64,000 bases of DNA, taken from NCBI RefSeq assembly GCF_900187395.1, contig NZ_FYEZ01000001.1, forward strand, positions 868,001 through 932,000, in the 5' to 3' direction. The translations under genes and the position numbers were made by a program. This DNA is from Kytococcus aerolatus. GTDB taxonomy: Bacteria; Actinomycetota; Actinomycetes; Actinomycetales; Dermatophilaceae. The notes under the pieces were generated by a model. That model was given only the letters and a program-made list of their open reading frames with translations. It ran no database searches and had not been told where the DNA came from. This document shows positions 55,107-63,354 of this stretch, in pieces (the first letter of the stretch is position 1; each line of letters opens with the position of its first letter).

Positions 55107-56059
55107 TGGCCCGCGCGAGCTTCCCCATCGGGTCGGTGCGGGTACGGGCCGGGAGGTCGCAGAAGGTGGAGCTGCCGATGACGCGCACAGTCACCGGCGC
55201 GGAGACGAACCTCCCGGTGCGCGTGGTGCACGGCCGGGAGGACGGGCCGGTGGTGTGGGTGAGCGCCGCGGTCCACGGCGACGAGGTCGTCGGCATCGAG
55301 GTGGTCCGCCGCGTCCTGCGGGGTCTGGACCCGAAGGAGTTCCGCGGCACGCTCATCGCCGTGCCGATCGTCAACGTCTTCGGCTTCATGACCGGGGACC
55401 GCTACCTGCCCGACCGGCGGGATCTCAACCGCTCCTTCCCCGGCTCCCCGCGCGGGTCGCTGGCGGCCCGGGTGGCGCACCTGTTCATGACCGAGGTGGT
55501 GACCCCGTGCGAGGTGGGGATCGACCTGCACACCGCCGCCCACCGCCGGAGCAACCTGCCCCAGGTCCGGGCCGACCTCGACGACCCGTTGACCCGACGG
55601 CTGGCACGGGCCTTCGGGGCCCCCGTGATGCTGCACGCCCAGCTGCGCGACGGCTCCCTGCGCCAGGCCGCCCGCGAGCACGGGGCCAAGGTGCTCCTCT
55701 ACGAGGGCGGGGAGGCGATGCGCTTCGACGAGTGGGCCATCGCACCGGCCGTGGCCGGGGTGCACCGGGTGCTCGGCGAGCTAGGGATGACCGCGCCCGG
55801 GGAGGACGGGCCGCCGGTGGCGGACTCCGTCGAGCTGCGCTCCAGCGGCTGGGTGCGGGCCCGCCGCAGCGGCATCGTCCAGATGGAGTGCGAGCTCGGC
55901 CAGGAGGTCACCCGGGGAGACCGGCTCGGCGGCCTGTGGGACTCCTTCGGCCGGGCGCTGGCCGCGGTGAAGGCCGACCGCGACGGGGTGGTCATCGGGC
56001 GCACCGAGATGCCCCTGGTCAACGCCGGCGACGCCCTGGTGCACATCGGGACCCCGTGA
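55106..56059 (+). CDS. Succinylglutamate desuccinylase/aspartoacylase-family hydrolase
   Basis: 317 residues. Zinc ligands in SAAVHGDEVVGIE (His57, Glu60) and GIDLHTAAHRR (His142); DLNRSFPG is the family substrate motif. The C-terminal 70 residues (VELRSSGWVRARRSGIVQMEC to VIGRTEMPLVNAGDALVHIG) form a beta-barrel resembling a biotinyl-type fold, usual in AstE/AspA-like proteins. A zinc hydrolase of N-acyl amino acids; the exact substrate is unknown. Coupled to the RimB-like gene. Confidence 0.87.
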   Translation: MARASFPIGSVRVRAGRSQKVELPMTRTVTGAETNLPVRVVHGREDGPVVWVSAAVHGDEVVGIEVVRRVLRGLDPKEFRGTLIAVPIVNVFGFMTGDRYLPDRRDLNRSFPGSPRGSLAARVAHLFMTEVVTPCEVGIDLHTAAHRRSNLPQVRADLDDPLTRRLARAFGAPVMLHAQLRDGSLRQAAREHGAKVLLYEGGEAMRFDEWAIAPAVAGVHRVLGELGMTAPGEDGPPVADSVELRSSGWVRARRSGIVQMECELGQEVTRGDRLGGLWDSFGRALAAVKADRDGVVIGRTEMPLVNAGDALVHIGTP

Positions 56060-56071
56060 CCTGACCGGCGA

Positions 56072-56295
56072 GGTGCGCACCGACACACGAGAGGCGCACC
56101 GGTACGCATCCCGACAGTTCACATGCGCACCGGTACGCCCCGGAGCCAGCAGACCACGCCAGGTGCGCACCGGTCCGCATCTCACCCGTCACCCCACCAC
56201 GAGAACCGCACCGGTACGCATCTCGACAGTTGAGATGCGTACCGGTGCGGTTCTGGGGAGGCGGCTCCATCGAGATGCGGACCGGTGCGCATCTC
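56072..56295. repeat. Palindromic ACCGGT repeat array between convergent genes
   Basis: Units with core GCACCGGTACGC or variants at 56072-56085 (degenerate), 56093-56110, 56123-56141, 56163-56183, 56203-56224, 56232-56253 (inverted) and 56272-56295 (itself nearly palindromic). Units end mostly in GCATC or GCATCTC. The fifth and sixth form a perfect 22-bp stem with a 7-nt loop (GACAGTT). The array fills the 250-bp gap between the AstE-like gene and nrdB; no gene is seen in it. Confidence 0.88.
56203..56253. terminator. 22-bp perfect hairpin within the repeat array
   Basis: Arms 56203-56224 and 56232-56253 are exact reverse complements; loop GACAGTT. It lies between converging genes, so it can terminate both transcripts; no T-run. 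Confidence 0.7.
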
Positions 56296-56309
56296 GACGA
56301 GTCAGCGGC

Positions 56310-57389
56310 TCAGAAGTCCTCGTCGAAGGAGACGCTGCCCTCCACCCCGACCTGGTAGGCCGAGACGCGGCGCTCGAAGAAGTTGCTCAGCTCCTGGACG
56401 TCCTGCAGCTCCATGAAGCCCAGCGGGTTCTTCGTCCCGTAGATCTGCGGCATCCCCAGCTGCACGGCGCGGCGGTCCGCCACCGACTCGAGATAGGCCC
56501 GCATGTCGGCCACCGGCAGCCCGGCCACGCCCCCGTCGAGCAGGTCGTGTGCGAACTGGGTCTCGGCCTCCACCGCCTCCATGAGCATCTGCCGCACCTG
56601 GGCGGCCATCGCGTCGTCGAACAGGTCCGGCTCCTCCCCGCGCACCGCCTCGATGACCTCGAAGGCGAAGGCCATGTGCATCGACTCGTCCCGGAAGACC
56701 CAGTTGGTGCCGGTGGCCAGCCCGTTGAGCAGCCCGCGGGAGCGCAGGAAGTACACGTACGCGAAGGCGCCGTAGAAGAACAGCCCCTCGATGCAGGTGC
56801 CGAAGCAGATGAGGTTGAGCAGGAACTGGCGGCGCTGCTCCTTGGTCTCCAGCCGCTCCAGGTCGTCGATCGAGTCGATCCAGCGGAAGGCGAACTCGGC
56901 CTTGGTGCGGATCGAGGGGATGTTCTCCACCGCGGCGAAGGCCTGGTGCCGCTCGTCCTCGTCCGGGACGTAGGTGTCCAGCAGGTTCAGGTAGAAGTGG
57001 ATGTGCACCGACTCCTCGAAGAGCTGGCGCGAGAGGTACATCCGCGCCTCCGGGGAGTTGATGTGCTTGTAGAGGCTGAGCACGAGGTTGTTCGCCACGA
57101 TGGTGTCCCCGGTGGCGAAGAAGGTCACCAGCCGGCTGATGAGATGGCGCTCGGCCGGGGTCATCCGGTCGCGCAGGTCCGGCAGGTCGCCGGCCAGGTC
57201 CACCTCCTCCACCGTCCAGGTGTTCTTGATGGCGTCGCGGTACATCTCGAAGAACTGCGGGTAGCGCATCGGGCGCAGGGTCAGGGACATCCCCGGGTCG
57301 AGCAGGCGGGAGCCCTGGGCCACCGCGTCGCGGACGTCGGCCTGCAGCTGGTCGGTGGGGTTCTGGGGGGCGGCGTTCTGGTCGGTCAT
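56310..57389 (-). CDS. nrdB: Ribonucleotide reductase class I, beta subunit
   Basis: 359 residues. Diiron ligands and radical: Asp in FFATGDTIVANN, Glu and His with radical Tyr in LFEESVHIHFYLN (Tyr four after His), Glu in IEGLFFYGAFAY, Glu/His in RDESMHMAF. The C-terminal VSFDEDF tail docks the alpha subunit. Generates the tyrosyl radical for dNTP synthesis. GGAGG lies 5 nt before ATG 57389. Cotranscribed with nrdA 65 bp upstream. NrdI and NrdH are absent, which argues against class Ib. Confidence 0.95.
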   Translation of the reverse strand: MTDQNAAPQNPTDQLQADVRDAVAQGSRLLDPGMSLTLRPMRYPQFFEMYRDAIKNTWTVEEVDLAGDLPDLRDRMTPAERHLISRLVTFFATGDTIVANNLVLSLYKHINSPEARMYLSRQLFEESVHIHFYLNLLDTYVPDEDERHQAFAAVENIPSIRTKAEFAFRWIDSIDDLERLETKEQRRQFLLNLICFGTCIEGLFFYGAFAYVYFLRSRGLLNGLATGTNWVFRDESMHMAFAFEVIEAVRGEEPDLFDDAMAAQVRQMLMEAVEAETQFAHDLLDGGVAGLPVADMRAYLESVADRRAVQLGMPQIYGTKNPLGFMELQDVQELSNFFERRVSAYQVGVEGSVSFDEDF

Positions 57390-57454
57390 GGGGTCCTCCG
57401 TGGGTTCGTGGCGGGGCGTGGGTCCGGTGACGGGCGGGGTGGGGGCGCCGACCG

Positions 57455-60043
57455 TCACTCGCAGGCCTCGCAGGTCTCGGGGTTCTCCAGCGAGCAGGCG
57501 AGCGCCTCGGCGTCGGTGACGGTGCGCTGCCCGGTGGCGGCCTGGGCCGCGGCCGGCTGGGCACTCCCCCAGCTCGCCGTGGCCCGGGCGCCAGCAACGG
57601 TGGCCTGCTGGATGCGGGTGGCCGGCCGGGAGCGCAGGTAGTAGGTGGTCTTCAGTCCGGCCTGCCAGGCGTACCGGTACATCGACGAGAGCTTGCCGAT
57701 GCTCGGGCTCTCCAGGAACAGGTTGAGGCTCTGCGACTGGTCGACATAGGTCTGCCGGGCCGCGGCCATCTCGACGAGCGCCTTCTGCGGCAGCTCCCAG
57801 GCGGTGCGGAACAGCCGCCGCGACTCCTCCGGCAGATCGGCGATGCCCTGCACCGAGCCGTTGTCGGTCTTGAGCTTCTCGCGGACCTCCTCGGTCCACA
57901 GCCCGCGCGCCCGGAACTCGGCCACCAGGTACTGGTTCACCTGCATGAACTCCCCGGAGAGCGTCTCGCGCTTGAAGAGATTGCTCACCTGCGGCTCGAT
58001 GCACTCGTAGCAGCCGGCGATCGAGGCGATGGTGGCCGTCGGCGCGATGGCGATCATCAGCGAGTTGCGCAGCCCGTGCTCGGCGATGCGTTCCCGCAGC
58101 GCCTCCCAGCGCTCGGTCTGGGTGGGGGTGACCCCGTACAGGTCGTGCTGCAGCTGGCCACGGGAGGCGCGGGTCTCGGCGAAGGTCGGGTGCGCCCCGA
58201 GCTCCTCGGCCAGCTCGGTGGAGCGCTCCATCGCCGAGAGCTGGATCTCCTCGGCGATCCGGGTCGAGAGCTCCTTGGCCTCCGAGGAGTCGAAGGGCAG
58301 GCGCAGCGCGAAGAAGACGTCCTGCAGGCCCATCGAGCCCAGGCCGATCGGGCGCCAGCGCGGGTTGGAGGCGGCCGCCTGCTCGGAGGGGTAGTAGTTG
58401 ATGTCGATGACCCGGTCCAGGTAGGTCACGGCCAGCCGCACGGTGGCGCGCAGCCGCTCGGTGTCGAGGCCGGTGGCGGTGGCGGTGGGGTCCAGCGGCC
58501 GGGGCCCGGTGGTGCCGTCGCTCCAGCGCAGGTGGGCGGCGAGGTTCACCGAGCCCAGGTTGCACACCGCGGTCTCGTCGTTGCTCGTGACCTCGATGAT
58601 CTCGGTGCACAGGTTGCTCAGGTGCACCACCGGGGCGGGCTGGAGGGTGCCGTCGGCGGCCACCCGCGGGGTCTGGTCGTCGCTGGTCTGGTTGCAGGCG
58701 CGGTTGGCGGCGTCCTTGAAGGTCATCCACCCCTGCCCGGTCTGGGCCAGGGTGCGCATCATCCGCCCGTAGAGCTGCCGGGCCGGGATCGTGCGCACCA
58801 CGTCTCCGCGGGCCTCGGCGGCGCGATAGGCCTCGTCGAAGGCCTCGCCCCACAGGTCGGGCAGCTCGGGCACGGTGTCGGGGTCGATGAGGGACCACTC
58901 GGCGTCGGCCTCGACGCGGCGCATGAACTCGTCGGGGATCCAGTGGGCGAGGTTGAGGTTGTGGGTGCGCCGGGAGTCCTCGCCGGTGTTGTCGCGCAGC
59001 TCGAGGAACTCCTCGACGTCCGGGTGCCAGGGCTCGAGGTAGATGCACGCCGCTCCCTTGCGGCGGCCGCCCTGGTTCACCGCGGCCACCGAGGCGTCGA
59101 GGGTGCGCAGCCAGGGCACGATGCCGTTGGAGAGCCCGTTGGTGCCGCGGATGAGCGCCCCGCGGGAGCGGATCCGGCTGAAGGCCAGGCCGATGCCGCC
59201 GGCGAACTTCGAGAGCTTGGCCACCTGGTGGTAGCGCTCGTAGATGGAGTCCAGGTCGTCCTGCGGGGAGTCGATGAGATAGCAGCTCGACATCTGGGTG
59301 TGCCGGGTGCCGGAGTTGAACAGGGTCGGCGAGGAGGGCAGGTAGGCCAGCGAGGAGAGCAGCTCGAAGAACTCGATCGCCTCGTCGGCGGTCTGCGAGA
59401 GGCCGGCGGCGACCCGCATCAGCCAGTACTGCGGGGACTCGATGACCGCGCGGGTCAGCGGGTGGCGCAGCAGGTAGCGGTCGTTCACGGTGCGCAGGCC
59501 GAAGTAGTCGAAGCGCCAGTCGGCGTGGGCGGCCTGGGCGCGGCGCACGGCCTCGTCGAGCTGCTCGGCGTGGGCGGCGACGAACTGGTGGGTGACCTCG
59601 CCGACGAGACCCTGGTCGTGGCCGGTGCGGATGCTCGCGGAGAAGGAGCCGATCCCCTGCCCGCGGACCTCCTTGTCGATGACATTCGCCAGCAGCCGCC
59701 CGGCCAGGCGCGAGTACTGCGGCTCGGTGGCGGTCATCTCCGCGGCGGTGGCGATGGCGAGCTGATCGAGCTCGGCGGTGGTGGCGCCGTCGTAGAGGCC
59801 GGCGATGGTGCGGGTGGCCACGCGCATCGGGTCCACCTCGGGCAGGCCGTCGGTGCAGCGCTCGATGGCGGTGACGATCTTGGTGAGGTCCACCTGCTCG
59901 TGCTCCCCGCTGCGCTTCACCACCCGCATCTGGCTGCGGGGGGTGGTGGCGGGGACGCCGTCCAGGGTGGGCTGGTCGACGGGGACCTCGGGGGTGCCGG
60001 CGGTGGGCGCTCCGGGCTGTGCTCCGGCGCTGGTGGTGGTCAT
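57455..60043 (-). CDS. nrdA: Ribonucleotide reductase class I, alpha subunit
   Basis: 862 residues. N-terminal ATP-cone (about 39-130, RVVKRSGEHEQVDLTKIVTA), then the catalytic barrel with redox/active cysteines in MSSCYLI, NLCTEI and AVCNLGS, and the C-terminal CEACE shuttle pair. Converts NDPs to dNDPs. ATG 60043 has AGGAG 7 nt upstream; the in-frame extension further upstream overlaps the leader region and is rejected. Expression is probably controlled by NrdR and by cobalamin. Confidence 0.96.
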   Translation of the reverse strand: MTTTSAGAQPGAPTAGTPEVPVDQPTLDGVPATTPRSQMRVVKRSGEHEQVDLTKIVTAIERCTDGLPEVDPMRVATRTIAGLYDGATTAELDQLAIATAAEMTATEPQYSRLAGRLLANVIDKEVRGQGIGSFSASIRTGHDQGLVGEVTHQFVAAHAEQLDEAVRRAQAAHADWRFDYFGLRTVNDRYLLRHPLTRAVIESPQYWLMRVAAGLSQTADEAIEFFELLSSLAYLPSSPTLFNSGTRHTQMSSCYLIDSPQDDLDSIYERYHQVAKLSKFAGGIGLAFSRIRSRGALIRGTNGLSNGIVPWLRTLDASVAAVNQGGRRKGAACIYLEPWHPDVEEFLELRDNTGEDSRRTHNLNLAHWIPDEFMRRVEADAEWSLIDPDTVPELPDLWGEAFDEAYRAAEARGDVVRTIPARQLYGRMMRTLAQTGQGWMTFKDAANRACNQTSDDQTPRVAADGTLQPAPVVHLSNLCTEIIEVTSNDETAVCNLGSVNLAAHLRWSDGTTGPRPLDPTATATGLDTERLRATVRLAVTYLDRVIDINYYPSEQAAASNPRWRPIGLGSMGLQDVFFALRLPFDSSEAKELSTRIAEEIQLSAMERSTELAEELGAHPTFAETRASRGQLQHDLYGVTPTQTERWEALRERIAEHGLRNSLMIAIAPTATIASIAGCYECIEPQVSNLFKRETLSGEFMQVNQYLVAEFRARGLWTEEVREKLKTDNGSVQGIADLPEESRRLFRTAWELPQKALVEMAAARQTYVDQSQSLNLFLESPSIGKLSSMYRYAWQAGLKTTYYLRSRPATRIQQATVAGARATASWGSAQPAAAQAATGQRTVTDAEALACSLENPETCEACE

Positions 60044-60190
60044 GCTCTCTCCTCGCGAGCTCTCGCCGCGAGGGGGCGCACGGCCATCCCGACCGGCGCC
60101 CAGCGCACGACCGACCGGGAACCGCCCGTGGGGGGTTCCGCGTGCCGGGGTCGACACGTCCGCAAGCCGTCCCGCGCGGCTCGACGTCAC

Positions 60191-60208
60191 CGCCCGGGGT
60201 CCCGGGCG
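60191..60208 (-). terminator. Hairpin following the cobalamin riboswitch
   Basis: CGCCCGG-GGTC-CCGGGCG, 7-bp stem, directly 3' of the aptamer and about 150 nt before nrdA. Candidate expression platform (terminator); no U-run. Confidence 0.45.
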
Positions 60209-60211
60209 GGC

Positions 60212-60400
60212 GCTGGCAGGTCTTCGGACTCACGGGCGTCCTCGTCGCCGAGGCGTCCGGCCTGGCCGGACGTGGACCTACTGGCCGTCGCTTCCCGGGT
60301 GCTGGCTGCACCCAGTGCCGTTGACGGCGGTCGTTCCCGAATACCGCTGCGGGGCAGTCCCGGACTCGCACCGGGTTCCCTCTTGCCCCTCCCCTGCGGT
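60212..60400 (-). ncRNA. Cobalamin (B12) riboswitch upstream of nrdAB
   Basis: Minus-strand conserved blocks in order: GAGGGAACCCGGTGCGAGTC, CGGGACTGCCCCGCAGCGGT, ACTGGGTGCAGCC, CCCGGGAAGCGACGGCCAGT ending in the B12 box GCCAGTAGG (60277-60285), and CGTGAGTCCGAAGACCTGCC at the 3' end. These are the hallmark segments of the cobalamin aptamer. Cobalamin binding should lower nrdAB expression. Confidence 0.95.
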
Positions 60401-60463
60401 GCCGCGCACGGGGTCACCACGAGGTGACCCGCCGGGCGGCGGTGCCGGGGAGGACCAGCAAGA

Positions 60464-60479
60464 GCACCATATACGGTGA
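60464..60479. promoter_or_regulatory. NrdR box 1
   Basis: GCACCATATACGGTGA, palindromic, matching the NrdR consensus acaCwATATwGtgt-type pattern at most positions. Its centre is 32 bp from box 2, the usual NrdR spacing. Confidence 0.8.
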
Positions 60480-60495
60480 TTCACCCGACCTGCCA

Positions 60496-60511
60496 CCACC
60501 AGATGTTGTGG
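60496..60511. promoter_or_regulatory. NrdR box 2
   Basis: CCACCAGATGTTGTGG, palindromic arms CCAC/GTGG; 32 bp centre-to-centre from box 1. The nrdA promoter should lie here; I could not fix its -10/-35. The rest of the 552-bp gap 60044-60595 is nrdA leader, riboswitch and the MFS promoter. Confidence 0.75.
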
Positions 60512-60582
60512 AGCCCGGGAGGGCGGGCGACACGCCGTGGCTGCGGACCGCCCGGCCACCCGTGGTTGTCGGCCCCCGCTGG

Positions 60583-60588
60583 CAGGCT
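60583..60588 (+). promoter_or_regulatory. -10-like box of the MFS gene
   Basis: CAGGCT, 7 nt before ATG 60596, no Shine-Dalgarno sequence; same hexamer as before the RimK-type gene. Confidence 0.35.
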
Positions 60589-60595
60589 CCCCCTC

Positions 60596-61810
60596 ATGCC
60601 CCTGCACCTCCGGCGGCTGCTGACCGTCTTCACCCTGGGCCAGCTCGGCTCGTGGACCGGCACCGGCGCCATCGCCTGGATCGCCGTCCGGCACCTGGAC
60701 GCCACCGGGACCGAGCTCGGCCTCCTGCTCGGCCTGGGGACCTTCCTCGGGATCCTGCTGGCCAACCTCGCCACCCCGCGCACCGCCGGTGCGCACCCGG
60801 CCACCGTGCTGGGTGGCTCGGCCCTCGTCGCCGCGCTGGCCGCCGCCTCGCTGGCGGTCGCGGGCTGGCTCGCGGCGGTGACCCTCGTCCACCTCGGCGT
60901 GACGCTCTGCCTCCAGACCGCCGCCGGGATGCTGCAGGCGGCCCGGATCGCGCCGGCGATGCGCCAGGTGGCCGGGGAGCACCTCGACGAGGCCCTGGGC
61001 CGTCAGGAGGCCATCGCCTGGACGGCCACCATCATCGGCCCGGCCCTCGGCGGCCTGCTCACCGACGCCCTCGGGGTGGAGGTGACGCTGCTGACCGTCG
61101 CCGTGCTCACCCTGGGCAGCGCCGTGGCCGCCCGCGGGGTGGCCGGGATGGCGTGGGATCCCCCAGCGCCCCGCGAGCGCCCCCGCGCCGACGCGGGCTA
61201 CCGCACCATCGCCGGCAGCCCGCTGCTGCGCCGGCTCCTCGGCAACGCCCTGCTCTTCACGGCCGGGTCGATGGCCAGCACCCCGCTGGTGGACCTGCTG
61301 CTGCTGCGCACCCTGGAGCTCTCGGCGCTGGAGTTCGGGCTCTCGCAGGGGCTGCCCTGCCTCGGGGGGATCCTCGCCGGGATGGTCGTGCACCGCCTCA
61401 TGGGGCGCTTCGGACGGCGCCCCGTCCTGCTGGCCTCGGGGGTGGCGCGCACCCTGTGGATCGCCCCGCTGGCGCTGGTGCCCACCGGGCTGGCCGGGCT
61501 GGCCGTGGTGGTGGGCCTGCAGCTCGGCCTGCTCCTCGCGGCGGGCTTCTTCAACCCGGCCTTCAGCCGGGTGCGGATGGACGCCGCCCCGGGGGACCTG
61601 CTGGCCCCGGTGATCGTGGCCTGGGCCACCCTCAACCGGGCGGTGAGCGCCGCCGCCATGGCCCTGGGCGGGGTGCTGGGCAGCCTCGTCGGCATCCGCC
61701 CCGCCCTGGTGGTGGTGGGGCTGGTGACCATGGCCAGCGCCCTCTTCCTGGTCGCCCTGCCCCACCCGCCGAGCACCGACCCCGAGCCGGAGGACGCCCC
61801 CGCGGCCTGA
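60596..61810 (+). CDS. MFS transporter (MFS_3/EntS-like)
   Basis: 404 residues, about 11-12 membrane helices. N-terminus FTLGQLGSWTGTGAIAWIAV and GLGTFLGILLANL, mid-loop MVVHRLMGRFGRRPVLLASG; overall layout resembles enterobactin-exporter-type MFS proteins that act as drug or siderophore exporters. Substrate unknown. Start at ATG 60596 in the leaderless pattern; the frame upstream overlaps the NrdR boxes and is rejected. Confidence 0.82.
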   Translation: MPLHLRRLLTVFTLGQLGSWTGTGAIAWIAVRHLDATGTELGLLLGLGTFLGILLANLATPRTAGAHPATVLGGSALVAALAAASLAVAGWLAAVTLVHLGVTLCLQTAAGMLQAARIAPAMRQVAGEHLDEALGRQEAIAWTATIIGPALGGLLTDALGVEVTLLTVAVLTLGSAVAARGVAGMAWDPPAPRERPRADAGYRTIAGSPLLRRLLGNALLFTAGSMASTPLVDLLLLRTLELSALEFGLSQGLPCLGGILAGMVVHRLMGRFGRRPVLLASGVARTLWIAPLALVPTGLAGLAVVVGLQLGLLLAAGFFNPAFSRVRMDAAPGDLLAPVIVAWATLNRAVSAAAMALGGVLGSLVGIRPALVVVGLVTMASALFLVALPHPPSTDPEPEDAPAA

Positions 61811-61823
61811 CTCCCCGGACACA

Positions 61824-61865
61824 CCGGAGCCGCCGCGCCCCTCCAAGCGGTCGCGGCGGCTCCGG
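61824..61865. terminator. Bidirectional terminator between MFS and PhoX genes
   Basis: Perfect 14-bp stem CCGGAGCCGCCGCG / CGCGGCGGCTCCGG with a 14-nt loop, 13-14 nt from both converging stop codons. Confidence 0.75.
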
Positions 61866-61879
61866 GGAGCGGGGTCAGC

Positions 61880-63256
61880 TCACAGCGAGCCCTTGCGCCA
61901 CGGGCCGGTGATGGCCAGCGTGATGCCCGGGGTCTGGATGTTCACGAACAGCCAGTTGCCGTTCTTCGGCTCGAAGGTCGAGCCGCACCACTCGGAGGTG
62001 CGGTAGTCCCCGGCCTCGACCGTGCTGCCAGCCATCCCGGAGCGCGGGATGACGACCTCGTTGCGGGCGAACGGGAAGATCTCGCCGTCGGTGGTCAGAC
62101 CGTGCAGGTAGGAGTCACCGCCGCCGTCCTCGCAGAGCACGATGCCGCCACGCGGCGAGACACAGATGTTGTCCGGGTTGTCCAGGACGGTCTCGTCCGG
62201 GGAGGCGAAGAGGATGACCAGCTCGCCGGTGCGCGGGTCGTAGGTGAAGACCTGGCCGTTCTCGTCCGGGCCACCGCTGGTGGAGACGATGTTCACCACG
62301 TCGTTGCCCCACCAGGCGCCCTCCAGGCGGGCGAACTGGGCGCCGCCCTTGGCGATGCCCTGCTGCACGGTGCGCACGCCGTCGTCGGCCGGGTCCGGCT
62401 CGTCGATGGTGACCCAGGAGGTCTGGTAGCGCTCGCCCGTGCCGTCGGTGTAGGTGACGTAGGAACCCTCGCCGCGCTCGATGCGCAGCATCTGCAGCTC
62501 GCCGCCGGCGTCCAGGTCGCCCGGACGGTTGGGCAGGAAGCGGTAGAAGCCGGAGGGGGTGGCGTCCTCGGTGAGGTACACGATGCCGGTGGAGGGGTCC
62601 ACGGCGACGGCCTCGTGCACGAAGCGGCCCATCTGGGTGAGCGGCTCGGCCGAGGAGACGCCGTGGGTGGGCACCTCGAAGACGTAGCCGTGGCGCTGGC
62701 CGGTCTCGGAGGTGTAGAAGGTCTCCTCGCAGGAGAGCCAGGTGCCCCACGGGGTCGGGCCGCCGGCGCAGTTCACGGCGGTGCCGGCCAGCGAGGCGTA
62801 GGACTCGACGAACTTGCCGGCGTCCGGGTCGAACACGATGGTCGTGGTGCCACCGGGACCGGTCGGGTCGTAGTGGGTGGGGTGGTAGGCGCCGTCGCCG
62901 CTGCGCAGCTCGTGGTTGCGCACGAGGCGGACCTGGTCGCCCTGGCGGAAGGCGGCCATGCCGTCGTGGGCACCCGGGGTGGGGCGACCGTCGTCCATGA
63001 TCGAGCCGGTCCAGCCGTAGGAGATGTACTCGAAGCCCCTGGGCAGGCTGATGAGCTCCAGCCCGGTGGTCTCGTCCTTCACCGGGTGGAGCGGGCCGTA
63101 GTCGGGGCCGTGGGGGCGCTTGCGCATCTGGTGGCCGCCACCGTTGCCCTGCGCACGGGCACCGAGGGCGGCCAGCGGGGTGAGGGCGGCACCGGCGGCG
63201 GCGCCGCCGAGGACGGTGCGACGGCCGACCGAGGACGGCGTGGAGGGGGTGGTCAT
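61880..63256 (-). CDS. PhoX-family phosphatase (DUF839), Tat-exported
   Basis: 458 residues. Tat signal VGRRTVLGGAAAGAALTPLA with cleavage near ARAQ. DUF839/PhoX motifs: LVRNHELRSGDG, GTAVNCAGGPTPWGTWLSCEE, GRFVHEAVAVDPSTGIVYLTED, GIAKGGAQFARLEGAW, DNPDNICVSPRGGIVLCEDGGG. PhoX enzymes are Ca/Fe-dependent phosphomonoesterases releasing phosphate outside the cell. ATG 63256 has only a GAGAAG-like ribosome site. A PHO-box-like repeat upstream supports the phosphate link. Confidence 0.87.
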   Translation of the reverse strand: MTTPSTPSSVGRRTVLGGAAAGAALTPLAALGARAQGNGGGHQMRKRPHGPDYGPLHPVKDETTGLELISLPRGFEYISYGWTGSIMDDGRPTPGAHDGMAAFRQGDQVRLVRNHELRSGDGAYHPTHYDPTGPGGTTTIVFDPDAGKFVESYASLAGTAVNCAGGPTPWGTWLSCEETFYTSETGQRHGYVFEVPTHGVSSAEPLTQMGRFVHEAVAVDPSTGIVYLTEDATPSGFYRFLPNRPGDLDAGGELQMLRIERGEGSYVTYTDGTGERYQTSWVTIDEPDPADDGVRTVQQGIAKGGAQFARLEGAWWGNDVVNIVSTSGGPDENGQVFTYDPRTGELVILFASPDETVLDNPDNICVSPRGGIVLCEDGGGDSYLHGLTTDGEIFPFARNEVVIPRSGMAGSTVEAGDYRTSEWCGSTFEPKNGNWLFVNIQTPGITLAITGPWRKGSL

Positions 63257-63293
63257 GAGTCTTCTCTTGAGGGGAGGGTGCAGGGGCGTGGTG

Positions 63294-63337
63294 ACGCTAG
63301 GTGGCACACCTGACCCCGCGATGAGCGCCGGGTGAAC
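63294..63337 (-). promoter_or_regulatory. PHO-box-like direct repeat and -10 of the PhoX gene
   Basis: On the minus strand GTTCACCCGGC (63327-63337) is followed directly by GCTCATCGCGG (63316-63326), an 11-bp-period repeat like the actinobacterial PHO box (GTTCACC repeats). TAGCGT (63294-63299) is the -10 candidate, 16 bp further. Confidence 0.6.
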
Positions 63338-63354
63338 ACCAGATGCACACCGGC

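Noticed and set aside
56072-56295. CRISPR array
   Set aside because: Repeats are short, degenerate, alternately oriented and irregularly spaced; no cas genes are near.
56310-60371. A 1353-codon open frame ending in NrdB
   Set aside because: The front part is a shadow of nrdA in another frame; NrdB starts at ATG 57389 with a Shine-Dalgarno sequence.
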